Assembly: GCA_943333275.1 (NCBI GenBank)
Contig: CALQSQ010000003.1
Span: 1 to 64,000, forward strand
DNA: 64,000 bases
Direction of reading: 5' to 3'
From: Akkermansia muciniphila
GTDB taxonomy: Bacteria > Verrucomicrobiota > Verrucomicrobiia > Verrucomicrobiales > V1-33
Of this stretch, positions 24,502 through 31,896 are shown one piece after another. How positions within the stretch are numbered: the stretch's first letter is position 1; the number at the start of each line of letters is the position of its first letter. The translations under genes were made by a program, and so were the position numbers. The notes under the pieces were generated by a model. It saw only the letters and a program-made list of their open reading frames with translations, had not been told where the DNA came from and did not search any database.

Positions 24502-26579
24502 GTCGTGGATGATGGTTTGAGTTGGAAATCCGCCGGACCGATCGCCCGGTGTGCCACCAGCGCCATACCAAGGAAGCCCTGAGCTGTGGCAGGATCATTG
24601 AGTGGAAAACATCCGCTGTCCAAGCACCCTTTTTCGGATAGTGCGGGAGGAAACCTATCAGTGAAATTTCGCGCAGCAGCCGCAAAATCGGGGATAGCGG
24701 CGCGTCGGAGCGCTTGTTTACTGAAGATGCGAAAGAGCACAGTGCGACCGGGCGCGGCCACCCTCAGGAGTTCAAGCGTCACGCGGCCCATGGTGCAGCG
24801 CGGATTGATTTCTACGAGGGGCTTCAGTTTGATGGCTCCGTTAGCATCACGGTAGAAAAAGGCATCGATCCCGAGAAACCCGCGGAAATTCGAACCCGCC
24901 AACCGTTGACGCAGAATCTCCGGCAGGGTTTCTTTGTAGAGTTGTTTCATCCAGCGGGAGCCTTGTCTCTGAAGAAATTGCGCAACCTCCGATGGCAACA
25001 AGCGGGTGAAGGTCCCGGAAGCGACGCAGGCCGTGAATCGCCCGCTCGGTTCGCAGTGGAGCCGAACGTATCCCTTGAGTCGCGGCACCTGATTTGCATC
25101 CACCTCATATTGCACTGAAAAATCAGCCACCCGTTCCAACCACGGTTCCACAATGCACCCGCCCGGAGCCGCCTGCAGCGCGTCAAGGGGGGACAGATCA
25201 TCGCCAGGTGCAAAGCGTGCCATGCTTCGACCCGCGATGCCAAAATTTGCCTTTGCCACAGCGGAATTTCCCGCCCGCCAAATTTCCTCCACGGTTCGCG
25301 TTTGACCACCGATGATCCAGGGATCACCGAAAGCCGCATCCCATGGCAACTGACGCAGGCAGTCCGCCGCGTGGGATTTCGAATAAAGCAGACGGGTCAT
25401 GGCATTCCATGGACTGACCCCGGGCTCGGCAGTCACGCTTGGCATAACGTCCTGCATAAGCTCGTGCGAATCAGCGCTCCAGCCCCAGGGACGCAAACGA
25501 CCAAGCTTGCGCTGGCGCAGGGGACTCTCTGGTTTGATTCTCCCCTTATGCAAAATCTCCTGCGCGGGGATCTCAACTCCGAGATCGCTTAACGAGCGCA
25601 GGAAATCCTCGCTGACGGGGCGCTGCAGGAGCACCATATCCTCGGATTTCGCCAGGAAAATGGATAGCGTATCAAGATCCAAAGCCAATTGCCTCGTCGC
25701 GAAATCCGTGGCCGCAGGATCATTGGTCGCAGCGGCGGCCTCCGCCTGTGGATTGAAATAATAGACCCACGGCGGACGCCCTCGGCTCTGGCTGTAGAGA
25801 TGCAGTTGGGAAATAAACTCGGCATCCAATCCCGCTTTCGAGCGACCGATCGCATTGAACATCACCGTGCCCTTGGCGCGGGCCGGACTCAGGGGGAATG
25901 GCAGCATTTCCTGATAGGCCTTCCAGTCGCTGCGGTCACTTCCCTTCCAGCGGCGAAACCATTTCAAGCCATATCCGACATGAGCGATTTCATCCTGATA
26001 AATGCGCCCCAGCAACTCCGAGGTCACCGCATCACCAGCCTCTGCAAACCTGGCCGAAAAATGCTGCGCATAATCCAGATTCGCCTGCTCAAACGTCAAA
26101 CTCAGCCTTGCAACATAATCCAGCGGGGTTTCCATCCCCGCGATGTGCCGCCAGAAAAATCCGTTCACCGGATACTCCCCAAAGCTCACACCGCATTCCG
26201 CCATCCGCTGCAAATACCACTGCGTGTGCACCTGCTCCTCCTGCAGGGTGCGCAGCAATCCTTTTCTGAATTCGGCTGGAGCATCGGGGAATTTCAACAG
26301 CGCCAGCGCCATGAGTTCGGTGGCCAGCAATTCATGATTGCAGAAAAAATGCAGCAACAACCCCCGCTGACGTTCCTCGTTAAGTTGATGCTCCCTCGGC
26401 CTCACTCCACGCTCCCCACTTTGTGAAATAAACAGGTGCGACGGGCGCGACGGTGACATGGGTGCCAAAATCCCCTGACCCCGATCATCATCCACCAACA
26501 GGGTCTCCGTGGAATGCAGCTTGTCCTCGATGCTTGTGGCAAAGAGGATGCGCTCGGCAAACTGTCGGTAGGTGGACAT
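24498..26579 (-). CDS. fusion of a DUF455 ferritin-like domain and an ATP-grasp-like domain
   Basis: About 693 residues. The N-terminal part (about 60-250) fits the DUF455 ferritin-like family with paired helices carrying E and E-x-x-H motifs: FFCNHELLATELMALALL, RTLQEEQVHTQWYLQRM and LLGRIYQDEIAHVGYGLKWF. These could bind a di-iron centre. The C-terminal part (about 400-660) looks like ATP-grasp: VAKANFGIAGRSMARF (ATP-site lysine), CIVEPWLERVADFSVQYEV, and GFLGIDAFFYRDANG with LKPLVEINPRCTMGRVTLEL (metal-binding acid and E-x-N). A ligase joined to a ferritin-like oxygenase suggests biosynthesis of a modified peptide or cofactor. The haem-motif gene downstream is coupled by ATGA. The reaction is unknown. 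Confidence 0.72.
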   Translation of the reverse strand: MSTYRQFAERILFATSIEDKLHSTETLLVDDDRGQGILAPMSPSRPSHLFISQSGERGVRPREHQLNEERQRGLLLHFFCNHELLATELMALALLKFPDAPAEFRKGLLRTLQEEQVHTQWYLQRMAECGVSFGEYPVNGFFWRHIAGMETPLDYVARLSLTFEQANLDYAQHFSARFAEAGDAVTSELLGRIYQDEIAHVGYGLKWFRRWKGSDRSDWKAYQEMLPFPLSPARAKGTVMFNAIGRSKAGLDAEFISQLHLYSQSRGRPPWVYYFNPQAEAAAATNDPAATDFATRQLALDLDTLSIFLAKSEDMVLLQRPVSEDFLRSLSDLGVEIPAQEILHKGRIKPESPLRQRKLGRLRPWGWSADSHELMQDVMPSVTAEPGVSPWNAMTRLLYSKSHAADCLRQLPWDAAFGDPWIIGGQTRTVEEIWRAGNSAVAKANFGIAGRSMARFAPGDDLSPLDALQAAPGGCIVEPWLERVADFSVQYEVDANQVPRLKGYVRLHCEPSGRFTACVASGTFTRLLPSEVAQFLQRQGSRWMKQLYKETLPEILRQRLAGSNFRGFLGIDAFFYRDANGAIKLKPLVEINPRCTMGRVTLELLRVAAPGRTVLFRIFSKQALRRAAIPDFAAAARNFTDRFPPALSEKGCLDSGCFPLNDPATAQGFLGMALVAHRAIGPADFQLKPSSTT

Positions 26580-26667
26580 CACCGCAAATCAGCCCCAGTT
26601 TCCATACAACGCAAGCCCACCGCTGCGGCGCGATAATCTGCTGGCGATGGGCCGCAGATGGTTCATC

Positions 26668-27618
26668 ATGGGCGGCATGTCCGCTTTCCTGGAATCTTTG
26701 AAACTGCTCAGCGATGTCACCCGGCTGCGCCTCCTGCTGCTGCTGGATGCGGAGGAGTTGTCGGTGGCCGAATTGCAGGAAATTCTCAGCATGAAACAGA
26801 GCCGAATTTCCACGCAGTTGGCCCTGCTGAAACAGGCGGGGCTGGTGCAGGTGCGGCGGTCCGGAAAGAACAGCATTTACGGACTGACTGAGACGGACGA
26901 CGATCAGGGGCCGGCGTTTCAACTGCGACAATTGATCCGGGCCAGTGCCTCGGAAATTGAGGAAGCCGGACCGGACGCGCAGGCCCTGCGGCTGGCGCTT
27001 CAAAAACGGGCGGATCAGGCGCGGGCGTATTTCGATCAACTGGCCGGAAAATTTGGCAAAAGTTATGTGCCGGGCAGGAGCTGGAAAGGATTGGCGGAAA
27101 CGCTTCTGAAACTAATGCCCCGGCAAATCATTGCAGATCTTGGAGCCGGCGAGGGAACGTTCAGCCAACTCCTGGCGCAACGGGCGCAGCAGGTCATCGC
27201 CGTGGACAGTTCGGAGGCCATGGTGGCTTACGGCGCGAAGACTGCGAAGGAGAATGGCTTCGCCAATCTGGAGTACAGGGTGGGCGATATTCAATCGCCC
27301 CCGATCGACGATGCCGCCGTTGACCTGGCGTTTTTCAGTCAGTCGCTTCATCATGCCCGCAAGCCTCAACAGGCCGTGCGCGAGGCCTTTCGCATTACCA
27401 AACCCGGCGGGCGAATCGTGATACTTGATTTACTCAAGCATGATTTCGAACAGGCTCGCGAATTGTATGAGGATGTTTGGCTTGGATTTTCAGAACTCGA
27501 GTTGTATGAATTTTTGACCCATGCCGGGTTCCAGGACGTTCACATCACAGTGGTGGATCGTGAAACGGAGACTCCGTATTTCCAAACCATGCTGGCGATC
27601 GGAGAAAAGGCCGGCTAG
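26668..27618 (+). CDS. ArsR-type regulator fused to a SAM-dependent methyltransferase
   Basis: About 316 residues. The N-terminal winged helix (about 1-90) has KLLSDVTRLRLLLLLDAEELSVAELQEIL and the recognition segment KQSRISTQLALLKQAGLVQVRRSGKNSIYGL. A class I methyltransferase follows (about 120-300) with IIADLGAGEGTFSQLLAQ (motif I), VIAVDSSEAMV, and LAFFSQSLHHARKPQQAVREAFRITKPGGRIVILDL. Such fusions often regulate methionine or SAM metabolism genes, but none is adjacent here, and the metal-binding cysteines of true ArsR are not evident. An upstream ATG at 26572 would overlap the divergent gene, so 26668 (or 26677) is preferred. The stop codon overlaps that of ctaA in a CTAG. Confidence 0.85.
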   Translation: MGGMSAFLESLKLLSDVTRLRLLLLLDAEELSVAELQEILSMKQSRISTQLALLKQAGLVQVRRSGKNSIYGLTETDDDQGPAFQLRQLIRASASEIEEAGPDAQALRLALQKRADQARAYFDQLAGKFGKSYVPGRSWKGLAETLLKLMPRQIIADLGAGEGTFSQLLAQRAQQVIAVDSSEAMVAYGAKTAKENGFANLEYRVGDIQSPPIDDAAVDLAFFSQSLHHARKPQQAVREAFRITKPGGRIVILDLLKHDFEQARELYEDVWLGFSELELYEFLTHAGFQDVHITVVDRETETPYFQTMLAIGEKAG

Positions 27619-28577
27619 TGCCGGCGTGTCTCACTCTCAGCCTGTTCCCGTTTGCTGGAGCAGAGCATGGCCACAAGAGTTCCCAGCAGCAGCGTTCCGA
27701 GCACCAGATGGGCCGGTTGGAGCGCTGCGGGCATGTGAAACCGGACAAGCAATACCCCCGCGAGATAACTCAACCCAACCAATGCTCCCATGACCAGCGC
27801 GAGCCAGTGCAAAGGGCGTCCGGGACGCGCCCTGAGCCAGAAAAAGGAGGTGGCCAGGCTGAAGACCACAAGGGCCGCCAAAAGTCGGTGCAGGATATAA
27901 ACTGGGCCCAGATCCTTTTCCAAATTTTCGCAGAGGCAGTTCCCGCCAGCCACCAAAGCATCGACACGCTCGCGCATCTGCGTTCCCAGGAGGATCTGGC
28001 CAATGACCAAGGCCAGAGACAACCAAAGAAGTTGACGCAACCGTGATGGCAAAACCACCAGAGGAGTTCCTCTGAGTTTATGGCCGAGGCGGGTCGTCAC
28101 CAGCACCGTGCCCATCACCAAGGTCAATCCGCTCAGCATGTGAATGGTCACCTGGCGCGGACGCAAGTTCTGGTCCACCACCGTCTTTCCAAGCCAGATG
28201 GCCAGCGCGGAAAAGGCCATGGCCCCAAGATACAACAGCGGTGTCGCGCGATCCCGTTTCCAAAATCCAAAGCTTATCAGCAAGGTCGCCAGGAGCAGGA
28301 TTCCACTAGCCGCGCCGATGAGACGATTGATGTATTCCGTCCACGTCCTGGCAGCATTAAATTGCGAGGCGTCATATTCCGGGTGTTTGGCGATAAATTC
28401 CTGCGAGATCTGCGTCACATGGGTTGGAGGGATGAGGCGGCCGAAACATTTCGGCCAATCCGGACATCCCATGCCGGACCCCGTGGCCCGCACGCAGGCT
28501 CCAGCCAGCACAACAAGGAAGAGGGTGATGACCGTGAGTTGCGCTAATCGCAGATACCAGTGTTCGAGTCTTGTCAT
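27615..28577 (-). CDS. ctaA: haem A synthase CtaA/COX15
   Basis: A 320-residue protein with about eight membrane segments that oxidises haem O to haem A for the aa3-type oxidase encoded upstream. Visible: VVLAGACVRATGSGMGCPDWPKCFG, WTEYINRLIGAASG, RQVTIHMLSGL, YILHRLLAALVV and PAALQPAHLVLGTLLLG. Three of four expected haem-binding histidines are present. The one in the second segment (E-x-x-H-R in many CtaA) reads E-Y-I-N-R here, a form I recall from Bacteroidetes-type enzymes. ctaB (haem O synthase) is not in the window. It follows coxB by about 115 bp on the same strand. Confidence 0.92.
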   Translation of the reverse strand: MTRLEHWYLRLAQLTVITLFLVVLAGACVRATGSGMGCPDWPKCFGRLIPPTHVTQISQEFIAKHPEYDASQFNAARTWTEYINRLIGAASGILLLATLLISFGFWKRDRATPLLYLGAMAFSALAIWLGKTVVDQNLRPRQVTIHMLSGLTLVMGTVLVTTRLGHKLRGTPLVVLPSRLRQLLWLSLALVIGQILLGTQMRERVDALVAGGNCLCENLEKDLGPVYILHRLLAALVVFSLATSFFWLRARPGRPLHWLALVMGALVGLSYLAGVLLVRFHMPAALQPAHLVLGTLLLGTLVAMLCSSKREQAESETRRH

Positions 28578-28692
28578 AAACAATGAGGCAAGTGATCGGA
28601 ATCGTGGCCATCGGATACCATGGCGGACGTCCAGTCAGAAGAGGATGGCGTTCCGGGGCTGCGCCGGATTGCGGGCACGGGGATACGCCCGG

Positions 28693-29526
28693 CTACTTTA
28701 CCGGAGGCTCCGCAGGAGGAACCGAATTTGTGGGACCGGGGGATCCGGCAGGAGCCGGGGCCGGGGTGGCAGCCGCGGCGGCCATGGCACCGACCGTATT
28801 TTGTTCCTTCAGCCAGGCGATGAATTCTGTGTCGTTCACCACCGTCATTTCACCCTTCATGGTTCCATGGTTCGGGCCGCAAAGTTGTCCGCAAAGGATT
28901 TCGGATTTGCCGAGCAGGGTGGGAATGAACCAGACTCGGTTCATGGAACCTGGATTGGCGTCCGTCGTGACCCGGGCTCGAATCAGGCAGAAGTTGTGAA
29001 TGACATCCTTGGAAGTGACACCGACCACGACCTTTTTGCCCAGAGGAGCATAAAGTTCCGAGGCCACCACGTCATCCTTGCCGTTGGGATCGTTGGGATC
29101 CACGCCGACAGGATTGTTGCCGCTGTAGAAGAATGGACTGGTGTTGCCAAACCGTCCATCCGCGCCGGGATAATGGAACGTCCAGCTGTACTGCTGGGCG
29201 ATGGCACGAACCTGAACATCCGCATCAGGGGGAATATCGTCCACGCGCTGGGCCCAGAGAGGAAACGCGAATCCGAGCAGAAGGATCAATTCCACAATGA
29301 TAACTCCGATTTCGATGTGGCTGGTGGCATGGCCCTGCACGCCTGCGTAGCTCGCCTTGGGGTTGCGGCGCTTGTTGTATCTGAGCAGGACATAGACCAT
29401 GAAGATCGTCCAGCCAACGCCCAGGATCAGCATGAACCAGTGGACAAGTTCCAGCATGTTGTCCACGAGTTCGCCGTGGACGGAGCCGCATTCAGTGATG
29501 CCAAAGAGTTTGTTGAGGATTCCCAT
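28693..29526 (-). CDS. coxB: cytochrome c oxidase subunit II
   Basis: A 277-residue subunit that accepts electrons from cytochrome c. Two membrane segments (about 28-50 and 71-92) precede the cupredoxin domain. The CuA site is complete: H177 in VIHNFC, then C212, C216, H220 and M223 in LCGQLCGPNHGTMKG; the glutamate of the common C-S-E-I-C form is Gln214 here. The WTFHYPG electron-entry aromatic region is at about 115. There is no fused cytochrome c domain; the tail is an Ala/Pro-rich extension, which fits a separate cytochrome c encoded upstream. Unusually, coxB is last among the structural genes, after CoxD and two small membrane proteins. Confidence 0.95.
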   Translation of the reverse strand: MGILNKLFGITECGSVHGELVDNMLELVHWFMLILGVGWTIFMVYVLLRYNKRRNPKASYAGVQGHATSHIEIGVIIVELILLLGFAFPLWAQRVDDIPPDADVQVRAIAQQYSWTFHYPGADGRFGNTSPFFYSGNNPVGVDPNDPNGKDDVVASELYAPLGKKVVVGVTSKDVIHNFCLIRARVTTDANPGSMNRVWFIPTLLGKSEILCGQLCGPNHGTMKGEMTVVNDTEFIAWLKEQNTVGAMAAAAATPAPAPAGSPGPTNSVPPAEPPVK

Positions 29527-29559
29527 AGGGTGAGGAGGAGAGGTGGTGGGTGAGGAGGA

Positions 29560-29760
29560 TCAGGGTTGGCTGCTGAGACGGATCCGGCGGGCGCGGCGGG
29601 CAAAATTAAACACAACTAGGCCGATGCAGGTGAAGACACAGATAAGAGCCGCGAGCATCATCCAGATGCCAAGATTGGCGGCCTTCTGCGTCACTCCATT
29701 GCGGTCCGCCATGCAGGTGGCACACGCGATCTGAAGAAAATGGGAGAAGGAGGAGATCAT
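29560..29760 (-). CDS. small single-span membrane protein of the oxidase operon
   Basis: A 66-residue protein with one membrane segment (about 30-52, LGIWMMLAALICVFTCIGLVV), a C-x-x-C pair in the N-terminal region (ACATC, about residues 13-16) and a basic C-terminus. It lies 3 bp after another small membrane gene and 33 bp before coxB. I do not recognise a family. The operon position suggests a small oxidase subunit or assembly protein; the C-x-x-C pair could bind metal or form a disulfide. Confidence 0.65.
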   Translation of the reverse strand: MISSFSHFLQIACATCMADRNGVTQKAANLGIWMMLAALICVFTCIGLVVFNFARRARRIRLSSQP

Positions 29761-29763
29761 GGT

Positions 29764-29970
29764 CTAGGCGACGTGAATGGTGGCGGCTTTCTTCCAGGCA
29801 AACCAGACTCCATAGGCGAGGAGGACGACTCCCAGTCCGCCGGTGATGATGCCTGGAACTTTCATTTGGGCTTCCAGATTGCCCGCGCCCATGAATGCCC
29901 AGGTCGTGAAACCGAAGCAGAAGAGCGTGGCGATGAGGATAAAGAAAATATGGAAGCCTTTGAGGGACAT
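29764..29970 (-). CDS. small two-span membrane protein of the oxidase operon
   Basis: A 68-residue protein with two hydrophobic segments (about 8-28 and 38-59) joined by a short GNLEAQMKVPG loop, and a lysine-containing C-terminus. It is 12 bp from coxD and 3 bp from the next small gene. No named family is recognised. Size and context suggest an accessory oxidase subunit. Confidence 0.7.
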   Translation of the reverse strand: MSLKGFHIFFILIATLFCFGFTTWAFMGAGNLEAQMKVPGIITGGLGVVLLAYGVWFAWKKAATIHVA

Positions 29971-29982
29971 AACGGGCCGTGG

Positions 29983-30381
29983 TTAAGGGTGGGTGATGGT
30001 GTGGTGAACCATGTTATGGGTGGGGTCCAGCGGTATGGGGTCATGCTGCGCTGAAAGGATGAGGAAGAGCATGACTCCAAAGAAAATGACAGTGAAGAGC
30101 AGAAACTTGTAGATGAGTTTTTTCTCGTTCTTCAAGTGCATGAAAATGAGGGCCACGAAGGTGCACTTCACGGTCGCGATGAGCAGGCCCAGCGTGAGAT
30201 TGCCGGCGCGATGGTGAAGGTCGAAAATAGGGAGAAAGGCGGCGGCAACGGTCAGCACGGTGCCCCCAAACAGGATGGCTCCGACTTTCATGTAGGTCTT
30301 GATGTGGGCATTCCAATCGTGGTCGTCATGACCATGAGCGTCAGAATGTGCTGCGGTGGATGGGGAAGCGTGGTCAGCCAT
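29983..30381 (-). CDS. coxD: cytochrome c oxidase subunit IV (CoxD/CyoD-like)
   Basis: A 132-residue protein with three membrane segments and the prokaryotic subunit IV pattern: YMKVGAILFGGTVLTVAAAF, then LGLLIATVKCTFVALIFMHLKNEKKLIYKF, and a third span FTVIFFGVMLFLIL. The KCTFVALIFMHLKNEK block is typical of the family. The N-terminus is His/Asp-rich (AHSDAHGHDDHDWNAH), echoing that of CoxA. It is 6 bp after coxC. It likely stabilises the CuB site or the complex. Confidence 0.88.
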   Translation of the reverse strand: MADHASPSTAAHSDAHGHDDHDWNAHIKTYMKVGAILFGGTVLTVAAAFLPIFDLHHRAGNLTLGLLIATVKCTFVALIFMHLKNEKKLIYKFLLFTVIFFGVMLFLILSAQHDPIPLDPTHNMVHHTITHP

Positions 30382-30387
30382 AGGAAA

Positions 30388-31854
30388 TTACATCAGGTAG
30401 TAGAGAGGGAAGAGGAAGATCCAGACCAAGTCGACGAAGTGCCAGAAAAGGCCGCCGACTTCGATGCGGTTTTCGAGCTGCTCCGGGTTGGTCTCGTACA
30501 TTTTGCGGCCGGTGAAGAGGAACCAGGCCAGCACCAGCGCGCCGCCAATGACGTGCAGACCGTGCAGACCGGTCATGACGAAATAAATGGCGTAGAAATT
30601 ATTATAGCGAGGCGTAAAGTTTGCGAAGAAGCGTTTGTCGGCACGATCGATATTGATGACTTTATCGTGCTCCACGCTGTGCGCCCAATCATGATCGTCC
30701 TCGTCGTTGTAGCGGTCGGAGTAACGTTTCACGTCCTCGTCGCCATGGGACTTGCCACGGTCGGCGGGATCGATCTTTTCATGTTTGAAGAGCCAGGGTT
30801 TCCGCTCGGTCAGATCCTTGATGGATGCTTCACGGGAAGTGAAGAATTTCTGACGCATGTCCTCGCCGAGATATTTCCATGCGAGTGACTGTTCCATGTT
30901 CTCAGCACGGCGCAGGTCGATGCAGTCTGGAATGAACTCGATGGCATCGGTGACCAGCCTGCCGCCAGCTTTCGTCTCCTCGCGGAAAGTAAGTGTATTT
31001 TTGTCGTAGGAGAGCAGATCGCGCTCGTCCACGAGCAGCAGGAGGGGTTCGCCCACGATTTCGACGGTGATGGATGGTTCGGCCTTGACCAGCAGGCCCT
31101 GTTTGTTCTTGACCTGAATTTCCGGCAGTTTGACGTCCTTCTCGCCCGCATCCATCTTGTCACGGACGAATTTGTAGGAGGCTTCCTTGGCTTCGGCATA
31201 GGCCTTGTGCTGGGCTTTCAGCCATGAGGCGGTCAACTCCACTTCATCACCTTCCGGGGTCCTCACCTTGACGGGAGGACCACCATGCACTGGGTGATAG
31301 AGGTGGTTGCCTTCAGCGGTGCTGTGGGGATCAAATGCGGGATTTTTCTCGGCGCGAAAATCAAGGACGCGCAGGTCGGCGCTGCGATTGGTGAGAGAGA
31401 AAGTAAGGGCCTTGACCTCGCCGAAGACGATTTTGTCGCCCTGGGCATGATGGCCAAGGTGGCCTTCAAGAATGGACCCATCCTTCAGGGTGACCCCATA
31501 GTGCTTGAATTTGCCGGCGTATTCATAGCTCTTCAGGCCCATGAAGATCATCGCGCAAAGAATCGTGATGGACATGTACATTTTGTACCTGCCGTATTTT
31601 TTCATCTTCAGGGAAACCCAAGCCATGACCACCGTCACGGACGAGGCAATGAGCACGAAGGTATTGGTGAGTCCGGGCCAGACGATCAGGTCGTGGAACG
31701 GCCATTCAAAGTCAGCTCCGACACGCAGGAAAATATACGCCGAGAACAGTCCGCCAAAAAGCATGACTTCCGAGGCGAGGAAAAGCCAGATGCCCAGTTT
31801 GGGATTGGCCAGTCCGGTATCCGGACGAGGTTTTACGGTATAGGGAATCTCCAT
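30388..31854 (-). CDS. coxC: cytochrome c oxidase subunit III with a large internal insertion
   Basis: A 488-residue protein, more than twice the usual 190-270. The N-terminal part (1-118) has four membrane segments with KLGIWLFLASEVMLFGGLFSAYIFLR and WPGLTNTFVLIASS. The final 78 residues return to the family with YAIYFVMTGLHGLHVIGGALVLAWF and GGLFWHFVDLVWIFLFPLYYLM. Between them lies a hydrophilic insertion of about 290 residues (about 120-410), rich in charged residues and ending with an Asp/His-rich SHGDEDVKRYSDRYNDEDDHDWAHSVEHD stretch, in part. No known domain is recognised in it. It lies in a loop between membrane segments, so it could form an extramembrane lobe. The frame is open and codon use appears normal, so it is not an artefact of a frameshift. 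Confidence 0.92.
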   Translation of the reverse strand: MEIPYTVKPRPDTGLANPKLGIWLFLASEVMLFGGLFSAYIFLRVGADFEWPFHDLIVWPGLTNTFVLIASSVTVVMAWVSLKMKKYGRYKMYMSITILCAMIFMGLKSYEYAGKFKHYGVTLKDGSILEGHLGHHAQGDKIVFGEVKALTFSLTNRSADLRVLDFRAEKNPAFDPHSTAEGNHLYHPVHGGPPVKVRTPEGDEVELTASWLKAQHKAYAEAKEASYKFVRDKMDAGEKDVKLPEIQVKNKQGLLVKAEPSITVEIVGEPLLLLVDERDLLSYDKNTLTFREETKAGGRLVTDAIEFIPDCIDLRRAENMEQSLAWKYLGEDMRQKFFTSREASIKDLTERKPWLFKHEKIDPADRGKSHGDEDVKRYSDRYNDEDDHDWAHSVEHDKVINIDRADKRFFANFTPRYNNFYAIYFVMTGLHGLHVIGGALVLAWFLFTGRKMYETNPEQLENRIEVGGLFWHFVDLVWIFLFPLYYLM

Positions 31855-31896
31855 GCGGGCGGCGAAAAGTTGATGTTGAAGGGAGGTAAGTCGGGC

